Shown: positions 1-8,523 of the stretch, piece by piece
Position numbering within the stretch: the stretch's first letter is position 1
Layout of the letters: each line of letters opens with the position of its first letter
Source: Chelatococcus asaccharovorans
GTDB taxonomy: Bacteria; Pseudomonadota; Alphaproteobacteria; Rhizobiales; Beijerinckiaceae
Direction of reading: 5' to 3'
DNA length: 64,000 bases
Assembly (NCBI RefSeq): GCF_003201475.1
Contig: NZ_QJJK01000001.1
Location: 198,501-262,500, forward strand
Notes under the pieces: model-generated
What the model was told of the DNA's origin: nothing
The model's input: the letters and a program-made list of their open reading frames with translations, nothing else
Databases searched by the model: none
Made by a program: the position numbers and the translations under genes

Positions 1-105
1 CAGCATCAGGATCGGGATGAGCCGAAAGCCGATCTTCCGATAAATCGAGCCCAGATTGTCCGCCGCGCGTGTCGGTATGGCCGCGGCGCTGTCGACGATG
101 TTCAT
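1..105 (-). CDS. MFS transporter, N-terminal fragment (cut by window edge)
   Basis: Only the first 35 codons are present, reading leftwards from an ATG at 105 with a purine-rich GGGGATCGGAGA stretch just upstream. The peptide has a hydrophilic lead of about 20 residues, then YRKIGFRLIPIL, which opens the first membrane helix. This lead plus Y-R-K-I-x-x-R-L-I-P is typical of the anion:cation symporter (tartrate/4-hydroxyphenylacetate permease) branch of the major facilitator superfamily. The gene diverges from the CapA-like gene across a 200-bp AT-rich gap. The substrate cannot be told. Confidence 0.6.
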   Translation of the reverse strand, partial: MNIVDSAAAIPTRAADNLGSIYRKIGFRLIPILML

Positions 106-305
106 TCTCCGATCCCCTTGTCTCTGGATTGTGGACGCATCCCTGCGCCGCCGATAGAAACATCAAAAAAATTTTGTAATGTCAACTTTGTGTCGCATCC
201 CCGTGTCGAAGCGGGCCTTGGCAACCATGTTCCGTCGCAACTTCCCACTTGACGCGGCTTTTTATGCGAGCATCATTAAAACATCAAAAAAACCTGGAAG
301 TGAAG
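106..305. promoter_or_regulatory. Divergent promoter region with a direct repeat
   Basis: AT-rich spacer between the divergent MFS and CapA-like genes. The 14-mer AAACATCAAAAAAA occurs twice on the plus strand, at 158-171 and 279-292; the second copy ends 14 bases before the CapA-like start. Paired copies flanking a divergent promoter could be regulator sites, but A-tracts also recur by chance, and no regulator gene is visible next to them. Confidence 0.3.
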
Positions 306-1409
306 ATGCGTGATCATTTGGTGCTGGCGGCCGCAGGCGACATCGTCGTCCGGCACAGGCTTTTCGACGAACGGGGCGCGCTCCACCCGCAATACGGGGA
401 CACGCTGGACTATCTCAGCCGGTCAGACCTCGTCTGGGGGTCCTGCGAGGTCCAGTTCGCACGCCAGGGCTACCGGAGTGATGCGCCGATCGCCTATCTC
501 GCCGATCCCGCGATCGCCGGCGATCTCGGCCGGGCCGGCTTCGGCATCATGACGGTCGCCACGAACCATACCTGCGACTTCGGTCCCGCGGCGTTCCTCG
601 AGACCCTCGACCACCTGCGGACGGCCGGCATCACACCCGTGGGCGGCGGACGCACGGTCGCGGAGGCCATGGCGCCGCACGTGACGGTCATCGCCGGCCG
701 CCGGATCGGCTTCCTGGCGGTCTCGTGCCTTTTACCCCCGGACTATGCGGCGACCGAGACGCGTCCGGGCATCGCCCCGCTCCGGGTCGACCAGTGGGCG
801 GAGTTCCATCCCATCCTGCTCGCGACCGAGCCCGGCGCTCCGCTTGCCATGCGCAGCCGCGTTCGGCCGGAGGATGTCGAGCGCCTCGTGGAGGCCATCC
901 GCGCGCTGCGCCCGGACGTCGACCATCTCATCGCCAGCGTCCATTGGGGCTACGGCCGGGGCGATCCGCAGGCGGAGTATCAGCGCCCGCTCGGCCACGC
1001 GATCATCGACGCGGGTGCCGACATGGTCCTCGGCAATCACCCCCACAGCCCTGCGGGTCTTGAGACCTACCGCGGCCGGCCGATCCTCTACAGCCTTGGC
1101 AATCACATCGCCCAGCAGGATTGGGTCAACGCGACCCCGGTCCAGCGGGAGATCTTCACCCAGATTGACCCCTGGTCGCTGGTGAGCCGGATCGCGTTCG
1201 GAGCCGCGGGCGTCGAGTCGATCGAGTTTCGCGCCACCGCATGCGACGCGCAGGGCATGCCCAATCTCATCACGAGCGAAGAGGCGGCGCGGCCGATCCT
1301 CGACCGGTTCCGGCGCCTTTCGGGGACCATGGGGACCGATATCGAGATCGACGGCCCGCGCGCGGTGGCGCGCTTTGCCGCCGCTGACGCCGATGCGGCC
1401 AAGTCCTGA
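306..1409 (+). CDS. CapA-family (poly-gamma-glutamate capsule type) metallophosphoesterase-fold protein
   Basis: 367 residues from the ATG at 306, chosen because GGAAGTGAAG lies just upstream; an in-frame start at 249 has no such site. The PF09587 pattern is visible in order: GDIV at 11-14, NHTCDFG at 87-93, HWG at 213-215, GNHPH at 243-247 and SLGNHI at 263-268, the histidine/asparagine metal-binding motifs of the calcineurin-like fold. There is no signal peptide or N-terminal membrane anchor, unlike classical CapA, so the protein is probably cytoplasmic. It is followed by an asparaginase. Members without capsule genes are of unknown activity; an amide or peptide substrate shared with the neighbour is a guess. 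Confidence 0.8.
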   Translation: MRDHLVLAAAGDIVVRHRLFDERGALHPQYGDTLDYLSRSDLVWGSCEVQFARQGYRSDAPIAYLADPAIAGDLGRAGFGIMTVATNHTCDFGPAAFLETLDHLRTAGITPVGGGRTVAEAMAPHVTVIAGRRIGFLAVSCLLPPDYAATETRPGIAPLRVDQWAEFHPILLATEPGAPLAMRSRVRPEDVERLVEAIRALRPDVDHLIASVHWGYGRGDPQAEYQRPLGHAIIDAGADMVLGNHPHSPAGLETYRGRPILYSLGNHIAQQDWVNATPVQREIFTQIDPWSLVSRIAFGAAGVESIEFRATACDAQGMPNLITSEEAARPILDRFRRLSGTMGTDIEIDGPRAVARFAAADADAAKS

Positions 1410-1428
1410 CGCCGATGTGGCCAAGTCC
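1385..1428. repeat. 22-bp tandem duplication over the CapA-like stop codon
   Basis: Two adjacent 22-base units (1385-1406 and 1407-1428) differ at one base (GATGCGG versus GATGTGG). The TGA at the start of the second unit is the stop of the upstream gene, so the duplication extended the spacer to the asparaginase by 22 bases. It looks like a recent slippage event. Confidence 0.75.
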
Positions 1429-1474
1429 TGACGCCGCCGCGCGGCAATCCCCCGCACCGACGAATGCCACGCCC

Positions 1475-2497
1475 ATGAAAAAGCACATCCTGGTGGTTTC
1501 GCTCGGCGGAACCATCACCATGACGAAAGGCGCGGCGCCTGGTCTCCTGCCGACGCTCACCGCGGACGATCTCCTACGCCGGGCCCCGGCGCTCGCGTCC
1601 CTTGCCGAGATCGAGACCTGGCCGCTGGCGAGCCTGCCCAGCGCCTCCCTCGGCATCGCCCGGATCGTGGAGCTGGCACGCGCGCTGCGCCAGCGGTTCG
1701 CCGAAGGCTGCGACGGCGCCGTCGTCGTCCAGGGCACGGACACGCTGGAGGAGACGGCCTTCCTCCTCGACTGCCTCATTCCCGAGGCACAGCCTGTGGT
1801 GGTGACGGGTGCCATGCGCGGAAACGACGCACCCGGCGCCGACGGTCCCGCCAACCTCGGCGACGCCGTGCGCGTCGCCGCGGACGCGCTAAGCCGCGGC
1901 AAGGGGGCGCTCGTCGTGTTCGACGGGGACATTCACGCCGCACGATTCGTCCGCAAGACCCATACGGTTAGCCTCTCGGCCTTTCGCTCCGTGGGGCGGG
2001 CCGCGCTCGGCTCGGTGGTGGAGGACGAGGTGCGCTTCTGGGACCGCGGCATCGCCCGCGTGCCGCCGATCGATTCCGTCGACCCGGCCCGCGAGCGCCC
2101 GGTGGCGCTGTTCCGCTTCGCCATGGGCGCCGACGATCGGGTTCTGAAATGCCTGCCGGATCTCGGTTATGGCGGCCTCGTCATCGAGGGGGCGGGCGGC
2201 GGACATGTCTCTGCCGCGCTGATGCCGGCGGTTCGCGAGCTGGCCGCGAAGATGCCGGTGGTGCTCGCGAGCCGCTGCCCGGAAGGGCCGGTGCTGCGAG
2301 CCACCTATGCCTATCCCGGCTCCGAGATGGACCTGCTTGCCGCCGGCGTCCTGCACGCCGGCGATCTGTGCGGCCTCAAAGCCCGGCTGCTGCTGTCCCT
2401 GCTGTTGATGTCGGAGCGCGAGGAAGCCGGCGTCGCAGCTCAGTTCCACGCCCGAGCCTGGTGCAGCCCACTGCCCCAGCGGGAGGCGCAATCGTGA
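1475..2497 (+). CDS. L-asparaginase family amidohydrolase
   Basis: 340 residues from the ATG at 1475. Both catalytic threonine signatures of the bacterial asparaginase/glutaminase family are present: GGTIT at 11-15 near the N-terminus and GTDT at 87-90 followed by LEET. The family block TGAMRGND follows, and the C-terminal domain carries VLASRCPEGPV. No signal peptide is seen, so a cytoplasmic type I-like enzyme hydrolysing asparagine or a related amide to acid plus ammonia is expected. It lies 65 bases after the CapA-like gene, probably in one transcript. The codons after its stop resemble an aspartase C-terminus, which suggests a former asparaginase-aspartase pair. Confidence 0.85.
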   Translation: MKKHILVVSLGGTITMTKGAAPGLLPTLTADDLLRRAPALASLAEIETWPLASLPSASLGIARIVELARALRQRFAEGCDGAVVVQGTDTLEETAFLLDCLIPEAQPVVVTGAMRGNDAPGADGPANLGDAVRVAADALSRGKGALVVFDGDIHAARFVRKTHTVSLSAFRSVGRAALGSVVEDEVRFWDRGIARVPPIDSVDPARERPVALFRFAMGADDRVLKCLPDLGYGGLVIEGAGGGHVSAALMPAVRELAAKMPVVLASRCPEGPVLRATYAYPGSEMDLLAAGVLHAGDLCGLKARLLLSLLLMSEREEAGVAAQFHARAWCSPLPQREAQS

Positions 2498-2524
2498 CCT
2501 GACGCACATATCTGCGCCCTTCAT

Positions 2525-2599
2525 CTCGGCCGCAGCACCGCCAAGGCGACGGAGATCGCCCATCGGGCGCTGTCGAGCGGGCGCAGCATCGTCGAGATC
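2525..2599 (+). pseudogene. Possible remnant of aspartate ammonia-lyase/fumarase C-terminus
   Basis: In the frame of the asparaginase and beyond its stop, 25 codons read LGRSTAKATEIAHRALSSGR then SIVEI. This resembles the C-terminal helix of aspartases and class II fumarases (pattern I-G-Y-x-x-A-x-x-I-A-K-x-A-x-x-x-G-x-S-V). No start codon or upstream catalytic region exists, so it can only be a relic. An asparaginase-aspartase (ansAB-like) order is a known operon type, which fits. The match is short and made from memory. Confidence 0.4.
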
Positions 2600-2643
2600 C
2601 CCGCGGGAAGCGAGGACCAACCATGGATGAGGAGACGACGCAT

Positions 2644-3444
2644 ATGTTCATCAAACTGGCAATGGCGACTTTGGTGGCGACCGCCGCGACAGTGGTCGTG
2701 GCCGACACCGCTCCCGCGAGCGAGGGCAACAACGCAGTGACGCTGTCCCATCTCGACGGCCGCCCCGCTGAGACAGGGATCGAGAATGTCAATCGGGTCC
2801 TGCGGCAGATCGGCGTCCACATCGGCGCAATTCCCATTCCGCCCGATGCCCGCCCGGTTCTCGAAGCGTCCAGAACCCGCGCCATATCCGATGATGAAAC
2901 CAAGCTCATCGGCGCGCTCTTCGCGATGCACCGCGGGCAACTCCTGGAGGTGGTCAGCGCTGCGGGACGTCAGCCGGAGGCGCACCGCGGCGGATATCTC
3001 TCGACCTCGGAAATCGGCGACGCGCCCTACCCCAAAATCTTCGACATGAAGGCGATCCCCCCGGACATCCTGCCCGCGGTCCAGGCCAAATACGCCAAGC
3101 TCCATGTCAACACATCCGACGACGGCTTCGGCATCGACGAGGTGATGACAGTCGTTTCCGGCGGCCCGTGGACCTGGTTCTTCCGGCTGACCAGCGGCGA
3201 GATCGTGAAGCTCTCGGTCGGTCCCGTGGACGGCAGCGGGAACGCCCTGCGGCTGAGCTATTCCGGCCTCGTGCCGCACGCCGCCTTCCTCAGCGCCCCC
3301 TCCGGCCTGACGGTCGCCCACGCCCATGGCCCGCAGCATTTCGTCATGCGCTACGACGACCCCAGCGTAGCCGGCGCCGATGTGCTGGGCACCAATCCAT
3401 GGATCGATTTCACCGCCGATCGGCCGAAGCTCGTCAAGCCGTGA
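2644..3444 (+). CDS. Hypothetical secreted protein
   Basis: 266 residues from the ATG at 2644, preferred over the in-frame ATG at 2623 because it places a signal-peptide-like segment at the very N-terminus (MFIKLAMATLVATAATVVVA, then DTAPA as a possible cleavage region) and has GAGGAG about 10 bases upstream. The mature part has no motif I recognise; it includes a GGPWTWFF segment and a late HAHGP. No cysteine pairs, repeats or membrane segments are obvious. It is likely periplasmic. It stands alone between the asparaginase region and leuA, which reads toward it from the other strand. Confidence 0.6.
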   Translation: MFIKLAMATLVATAATVVVADTAPASEGNNAVTLSHLDGRPAETGIENVNRVLRQIGVHIGAIPIPPDARPVLEASRTRAISDDETKLIGALFAMHRGQLLEVVSAAGRQPEAHRGGYLSTSEIGDAPYPKIFDMKAIPPDILPAVQAKYAKLHVNTSDDGFGIDEVMTVVSGGPWTWFFRLTSGEIVKLSVGPVDGSGNALRLSYSGLVPHAAFLSAPSGLTVAHAHGPQHFVMRYDDPSVAGADVLGTNPWIDFTADRPKLVKP

Positions 3445-3557
3445 CGTCCGCCTGACGTTTTGGCCGCGCCGCCGCCGGAGGCGTCGGTGCCCCGACGACA
3501 ACGTTCGCTCCCGGCCGGATCGCCCGCATCCCGAGCTGATCCGGCCGGGCTTGCGTG

Positions 3558-5255
3558 TCAGCCCAAGCCGTTGGCCGCGCTCAGCACCGCGCGTACCGAC
3601 GCAGTGGCCACGTCGGTGTCGATCCCCACGCCGAAGACAACGCGGCCATCGGCGGTACGGCATTGCGCATAGGCCGCGGCGCGCGCGTCGCCGCCGTGGC
3701 CGATGGCGTGCTCCTGATAGTCGAGGATGTCCATGTCGATGCCGCAGCCGGCCTTCAGTGCGTCCAGCACGCCGGATAGCAGGCCATTGCCGCGGCCACT
3801 GATCGAGCGTTCCTCGCCGCCGACACTCATGCGGCCCACGAACATGCGATCACGACTGCCGGCAGACCCTGTCTCACGATAGTCGATCAGCGCGAAGCGC
3901 TGGTGGCCTACCAGCCGGTAGGTGTCCTGGAAGATGGACCAGATATCGGCGGCGGTCAGCTCGCGGCTTGTCGCGTCGGCATGGCCCTGGATGACGCGGC
4001 TGAAGTCGACCTGCATGGCGCGCGGCAGCTTCAGGCCCTTGTCCTGTTCCAGCACCCAGGCGACGCCGCCCTTGCCCGACTGGCTGTTGACGCGGATCAC
4101 CGCCTCGTAGCTGCAGCCGAGGTCCGCCGGGTCGATGGGCAGATAGGGGACGTCCCAGAGCATGTCGTTGCGGGCCGACTGCGCCTCGAAGCCCTTCTTG
4201 ATGGCGTCCTGGTGGGAGCCGGAAAAGGCGGTGAACACCAGTTCCCCGGCATAGGGATGGCGGGGGTGCACGGGGATCTGATTGCAGTATTGGACGGTTT
4301 GAACGACGGACTGGATGTCGGAAAAATCCAGGCCCGGATCGACGCCCTGGGTGTACAAATTGAGCGCCAGGGTCACCAGGTCGACGTTGCCCGTGCGCTC
4401 GCCATTGCCGAACAGGCAGCCTTCCACCCGGTCGGCACCGGCCTGCACGGCCAGCTCGGCGGCGGCGACGCCGGTGCCCCGGTCGTTATGGGGGTGGACG
4501 CTGATGACGACGCTGTCGCGGCGGCTGATCTGGCGGCAGAAGCGCTCGATCTGGTCGGCGTAGATATGCGGACCCGCAGCCTCCACCGTCGCCGGCAGGT
4601 TCAGGATGACGGGGTGGTCGGGCGTCGGTTGCAGCACGTCCAGCACCGCTTCGCAGACCTCCAACGCGAAGTCGGGTTCCGCCGTACTGAAGGTTTCGGG
4701 CGAATATTCAAAGGTCCAGCGCGTCTCCGGGTATTTGTCCGCCTGCTCGCGCAAGAGTGTGACGCCCTTGACGGCGATATCTTTGACGCCGGCCCGGTCC
4801 ATGCCGAAGACCATGCGGCGCCAGGCCGGGGAGATCGCATTGTACAGGTGCACGATGGCGCGCGGCGCCCCGCGCAGGCTCTCGAACGTGCGCTCGATTA
4901 ATTCGCGCCGCGCCTGGGTCAGCACTTGGATGGACACGTCATCGGGAATGAGGTCGCCCTCGACCAGATGGCGGACGAAGTCGAATTCCGTCTGCGAGGC
5001 GGAGGGAAAGCCCACCTCGATCTCCTTCAGGCCGATCTTCAGGAGCATGTCGAGGAAGCGCCGCTTCTTCTCCATGTCCATGGGATCGACCAAGGCCTGG
5101 TTGCCATCCCGCAGGTCGGTGGACAGCCAGCGCGGCGCCCTGGTGATGGCCCGCGACGGCCAGGTGCGGTCAGGCAGATCGGTATGGTTGAAACGGGCGT
5201 ATTTGCTGGAAGGATCGCGCAACATGGTGGATGCGTCTCCGCTGGGTGCATTCAA
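3558..5255 (-). CDS. leuA: 2-isopropylmalate synthase
   Basis: 565 residues, the usual length of the LeuA type 2 branch. It condenses acetyl-CoA with 2-oxoisovalerate in the first committed step of leucine synthesis. Visible motifs: DPSSKYARF and PDRTWPSR at the N-terminus, the HMGL-like signature [14 protein letters not shown] at 47-60, the metal-binding HPHNDRG at 254-260 and GNGERTGN at 283-290. The region after about residue 430 is the allosteric leucine-feedback domain. The start is either ATG 5255 or ATG 5225 (MLRDPSSK, with GGAG upstream); homologues fit the shorter form slightly better. A possible attenuator leader lies upstream on the same strand. Confidence 0.95.
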   Translation of the reverse strand: MNAPSGDASTMLRDPSSKYARFNHTDLPDRTWPSRAITRAPRWLSTDLRDGNQALVDPMDMEKKRRFLDMLLKIGLKEIEVGFPSASQTEFDFVRHLVEGDLIPDDVSIQVLTQARRELIERTFESLRGAPRAIVHLYNAISPAWRRMVFGMDRAGVKDIAVKGVTLLREQADKYPETRWTFEYSPETFSTAEPDFALEVCEAVLDVLQPTPDHPVILNLPATVEAAGPHIYADQIERFCRQISRRDSVVISVHPHNDRGTGVAAAELAVQAGADRVEGCLFGNGERTGNVDLVTLALNLYTQGVDPGLDFSDIQSVVQTVQYCNQIPVHPRHPYAGELVFTAFSGSHQDAIKKGFEAQSARNDMLWDVPYLPIDPADLGCSYEAVIRVNSQSGKGGVAWVLEQDKGLKLPRAMQVDFSRVIQGHADATSRELTAADIWSIFQDTYRLVGHQRFALIDYRETGSAGSRDRMFVGRMSVGGEERSISGRGNGLLSGVLDALKAGCGIDMDILDYQEHAIGHGGDARAAAYAQCRTADGRVVFGVGIDTDVATASVRAVLSAANGLG

Positions 5256-5292
5256 AGAGAGGGGATGAATACGGCCAGGGGGGCAGCCGCCG

Positions 5293-5318
5293 GGCAGCCG
5301 TCAGGCCCGACGGCTGCC
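5293..5318 (-). promoter_or_regulatory. Strong hairpin in the leuA leader
   Basis: GGCAGCCGTC at 5293-5302 pairs perfectly with GACGGCTGCC at 5309-5318 across a 6-base loop. In the leuA transcript it lies downstream of the possible leader peptide and about 40 bases before the first leuA start. No U-run follows it, so if it acts in attenuation it is not a textbook terminator. Confidence 0.5.
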
Positions 5319-5478
5319 GATAAGTCGCGAGATCGCGATCAGATCGACACTGAAAAGCTTTGCGCTGGGCTGATTTCCAGAACGGGCGCGCCGGGCCAAT
5401 GGCTCCAGCCGGTCACTGAACGACATGCGATGATTTCCCGCTGATCTATGAACACAAATGGCGACGAACCCGGTCCTC

Positions 5479-5532
5479 TCAGGAGGCCGGGCGAAGAAGT
5501 CGCCGAAGGATCACAGATGCGGTATCGCTCAT
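5479..5532 (-). CDS. Possible leuA leader peptide
   Basis: A 17-codon frame, MSDTASVILRRLLRPAS, ends at 5479 about 225 bases before leuA on the same strand. Its three leucines are all CTT, a codon that is rare in DNA of this GC content, clustered as L-R-R-L-L. Its stop lies within an imperfect inverted repeat (CCCGGT...CCGGG, about 5470-5491), and the strong hairpin at 5293-5318 follows. This is the layout expected for leucine attenuation. The ribosome-binding site is poor, so the call is tentative. Confidence 0.35.
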   Translation of the reverse strand: MSDTASVILRRLLRPAS

Positions 5533-5600
5533 GATGCCGGGATGGAAGCAGGTTCAATGACAGCTGTCAAGCACACGGTCGCGTCAGAGCCAGACCCGCC

Positions 5601-5690
5601 TTGAATAGAATCGGTCAATGACATTCAAGACGGTGAATTCGCTCATCTATTTTTTAGAGCGGAGCAAGTCCGCAACAGATGGACTTGCTC
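5601..5690. repeat. Dispersed hairpin repeat, copy A
   Basis: The copy begins near TTGAATAGAATCGGTCAATG, passes GGTGAATTCGCTC and ends in a perfect 10-bp stem: GAGCAAGTCC at 5662-5671 with GGACTTGCTC at 5681-5690. The same ordered blocks recur near 38311, 43504 and 56062. It lies between leuA and livF. Confidence 0.8.
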
Positions 5691-5872
5691 GGGCGGCCGA
5701 CCGTGCAGCGCCCCCCCCCCCCGGCGGTGGACGCGGTAACGTGGTCGCGTCGGGCCATATGCCGCACCTACGGCGCCAAGACGGGATCGTCGAAGCGCTC
5801 CGCGACGGCATGCCGGCCGCCGAGCGGACGGCGACGGAACAGGGTCACCGATCCCGATGGCGTGGACCGTTC
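5691..5872. other. Non-coding stretch with a 12-C run
   Basis: I see no supported gene between repeat copy A and the end of livF. A run of 12 cytosines lies at 5711-5722. It is not inside a recognisable gene, so phase variation is not indicated; a run this long is also a place where sequencing length errors occur. Confidence 0.5.
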
Positions 5873-6601
5873 TCAGGCCAATTCCAAGGGATGGCCGCCG
5901 AGGTAAGCGTTGCGGACACTCTCATCGTCGCGTAACTGCCGGGCCGGCCCCTCCCGCACGATGCATCCGTTGGCCATCACATAGGCGTGGTCGGCAACCG
6001 CCAGCGCGAGGTTGGCGAACTGCTCAACGATCACCATCGTGCGCCCTTCCGCCCGCAGGCGCGCGATGATGGCGTAGACCTCGGCGATGAGTTTCGGCGC
6101 GAGTCCGAGTGAAGGCTCGTCCAACACCATGACCTGCGGACGCGCCATCAGCGCGCGGGCGATAGCCAGCATCTGCTGCTCACCCCCGGAGAGGGTCCCG
6201 GCCTGCTGGCTGCGCCGCTCCCGAAGCAGCGGAAAGACCTCAAGCACGAAGTCGAGGTCAAACGACAGCGCGCCGCGGACCCGGTCCTTGCGGGCGAAGG
6301 CGCCAAGGCGCAGGTTGTCCATGACCGACAGGCTGCCGAAGAGCTTGCGGCCTTCGGGCACATGGGCAAGGCCCAGGGCGGACACCCTGTGCGACGGCAG
6401 CCCGCGCAGGTCGTGGCCGTCGAGAAGCACGCGTCCCCCGCTCGGCCGGAGCATGCCCGAGATCGTGCGCAGTGTCGTCGTCTTACCAGCGCCGTTCCCG
6501 CCGATCAGGCAGACCAGCTGTCCCTGGTGGACCTTCATGTCGAGGTTATGGATCACATCGGCGCGGCCATAACCGGCCGACAGTTTCTCTATGGTGAGCA
6601 T
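5873..6601 (-). CDS. livF: Branched-chain amino acid-type ABC transporter ATP-binding protein (LivF)
   Basis: 242 residues, the standard LivF length. Walker A GGNGAGKTT is at 34-42, the ABC signature LSGGEQQ at 137-143 and Walker B VMVLDEP at 157-163; the LivF-type VPEGRKLFG block (81-89) is also present. It is the second ATPase of the importer encoded upstream on the same strand, 13 bases after the permease/ATPase fusion. The substrate class is hydrophobic amino acids, amides or similar organic acids; the context here (dehydratase, HAD hydrolase) does not suggest leucine itself. Confidence 0.92.
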   Translation of the reverse strand: MLTIEKLSAGYGRADVIHNLDMKVHQGQLVCLIGGNGAGKTTTLRTISGMLRPSGGRVLLDGHDLRGLPSHRVSALGLAHVPEGRKLFGSLSVMDNLRLGAFARKDRVRGALSFDLDFVLEVFPLLRERRSQQAGTLSGGEQQMLAIARALMARPQVMVLDEPSLGLAPKLIAEVYAIIARLRAEGRTMVIVEQFANLALAVADHAYVMANGCIVREGPARQLRDDESVRNAYLGGHPLELA

Positions 6602-6614
6602 CGCGTGTCATTCC

Positions 6615-8519
6615 TCAGGCTGCGGCTTCCGTGGCGCCCAGATAGGCCTCGACAACCTTCGGGTCGGAGGTGACCTCGTCGGGGCTCCCCTCGGCGATCT
6701 TCTCGCCGAAGTCGAGCACCGTGATGCGGTCGCAGAGCGCCATCACCATATCCATGTGATGCTCGATCAGCAGCAGGGTGCGGCCGCCTGCCCGCACGCG
6801 GCGCAGGATGGCCATGAGGGCGTCGATGTCTGACGGCAGGAGGCCGGCGGCCGGCTCGTCCAGCAGAAGCACCTTCGGTTCGGTTGCCAGCGCTCGGGCG
6901 ATCTCCAGCAGCCGCTGCTGGCCGTAGGGCAGGCTGCGGGCGTCTTGGTTCGCGGCGCCGGCGAGCCCGACGAATGCGAGCAACGCTTGCGCACGCTCCC
7001 TGTTCTCCCGCTCCTCACATCGGTAGCGCCTTGAGCGCACGAGAGCGTCGACAAGGTTGGACCGATAGGCAAGATGAAGACCGACCAGCACGTTCTCGAT
7101 GACGCTCATGTGGCCGAACAACTGGATGTTCTGGAATGTGCGGGCAACCCCGAGCCGGGCGATCTGCGCCGGGCTCGCCCCGACGATCGACGTGTCGCCG
7201 ATGCGGATATCACCGGCCGACGGCGTATAAAGGCCCGTGAGCGTGTTGACAAAAGTGCTCTTGCCGGCGCCGTTGGGACCGATCAGCCCGTGTACGGACG
7301 CGGTCTCGATCCGGGTGGAGACGTCACTCATGGCCCTGAGGCCGCCGAAGCGGACCGTCACCCCGCGGACGGTGACCGGCGTCCCGTCGACGGGCTCCGC
7401 GACCGCGGCCGCGCCTCGCTCAGGCAGGGGTCCTGAGGTGGAATCCGGCTCCGGCCGCCAGACGGCCGCGAGGGTTCCGACCAGGCCTTCCGGGAGATAA
7501 GCAATGGCCCCGAGGAGCAGCAGACCGAAGACGGAAAGACGCTGCTCCGTCATGGTCTCCAGCTGGAAGGCGGTGACCGCGACAGCGACCGCCACCGCCG
7601 CCGGAATCCATGCGGACCATCCGTGCCTTCCGCGCGCCACCGATCTGGCCGTGGCGCCGAGAATGAGGACCGCGGCGGCCACCGCCATGACGCGGAAAGC
7701 GGCGATGTCGCCGAGGAGGTTGGGCAACCACACGGCCACCACCGCCCCCACCAGCGCTCCCCACCGGTTCGCCCGTCCACCGACGATCAGGGCCAGGAGG
7801 AAAACCACCGTGAGGTCGAAGTTGAAGGCCTGCGGCGTGATATATTCCTCGGAAAAGGCATAAAGGCCTCCTGCTACGCCGGTCACCGCCGCGCTCAGGC
7901 AGAAGGCCAGGATCTTGGAGGCGGTGGCGGAAACCCCGAGGCTCTCGAGCGCGATGGTGCTGCCCTGCAGCGCCTGGAACGACCGGCCATACCGCGAGGC
8001 GGCGAGATTGCCCACCAGGATCCAGACCAGGGCGAACACCACGAACACCACGAGATAAAAGCCGGCGGCATCAAGCGTCGCCCCGAGCAACGGCGGCTTC
8101 GGCACGGCAAGACCGCGGGCGCCCCGCGTGAGCCCCGTCCACTCGTTCAGCACGACCTGCACGATGCTGGCGAAGGCCAGCGTGACCATGGCGAAGTAAG
8201 GTCCGTGGGTCCGCAGCGCCGGAAAGGCGAGAACGGCGCCGAATCCCGCCGAGACAGCCCCTGCCGCGATAAGTGCGACGGCAAGCGGCGCGCCCGCGTC
8301 CACGGAAAGAAGGCCGGCGGTGTAGGCTCCGATGGCGAACAGCCCGAAATGGCCGAGGGATATCTCCCCCACATGACCGATGATGATGTCGAGCCCCAGC
8401 AGCGCGACGGCGAACACGAGGACCACGGTGGCCAGGTGCAGATAGTAGGCGTTGGGCGCCAGGAGCGGCACCGAGGCCATGAGCGCGAAGACCGCGAGGG
8501 TGAGATGAAGGGCGCGCAT
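6615..8519 (-). CDS. Fused LivM permease-LivG ATPase of a branched-chain-type ABC importer
   Basis: 634 residues from the ATG at 8519, which lies 4 bases after the livH stop; an in-frame start at 8540 would overlap livH further. Residues 1 to about 350 are a LivM permease with multiple membrane helices and the GHVGEISLGHFGLFAIGAY block. An Ala/Pro/Glu-rich linker (about 355-380) joins it to a LivG ATPase with Walker A GPNGAGKST at 414-422, signature LPYGQQR and Walker B VLLLDEP. The fusion fixes permease to ATPase in one chain; such fusions are known but are the minority arrangement. Extra hydrophobic segments at about 280-350 precede the linker. Confidence 0.9.
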   Translation of the reverse strand: MRALHLTLAVFALMASVPLLAPNAYYLHLATVVLVFAVALLGLDIIIGHVGEISLGHFGLFAIGAYTAGLLSVDAGAPLAVALIAAGAVSAGFGAVLAFPALRTHGPYFAMVTLAFASIVQVVLNEWTGLTRGARGLAVPKPPLLGATLDAAGFYLVVFVVFALVWILVGNLAASRYGRSFQALQGSTIALESLGVSATASKILAFCLSAAVTGVAGGLYAFSEEYITPQAFNFDLTVVFLLALIVGGRANRWGALVGAVVAVWLPNLLGDIAAFRVMAVAAAVLILGATARSVARGRHGWSAWIPAAVAVAVAVTAFQLETMTEQRLSVFGLLLLGAIAYLPEGLVGTLAAVWRPEPDSTSGPLPERGAAAVAEPVDGTPVTVRGVTVRFGGLRAMSDVSTRIETASVHGLIGPNGAGKSTFVNTLTGLYTPSAGDIRIGDTSIVGASPAQIARLGVARTFQNIQLFGHMSVIENVLVGLHLAYRSNLVDALVRSRRYRCEERENRERAQALLAFVGLAGAANQDARSLPYGQQRLLEIARALATEPKVLLLDEPAAGLLPSDIDALMAILRRVRAGGRTLLLIEHHMDMVMALCDRITVLDFGEKIAEGSPDEVTSDPKVVEAYLGATEAAA

Positions 8520-8523
8520 GGTC

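Noticed and set aside
5711-5722. 12-C run as a phase-variation switch
   Set aside because: It is not in or directly before a recognisable gene, and such runs are prone to sequencing length errors.
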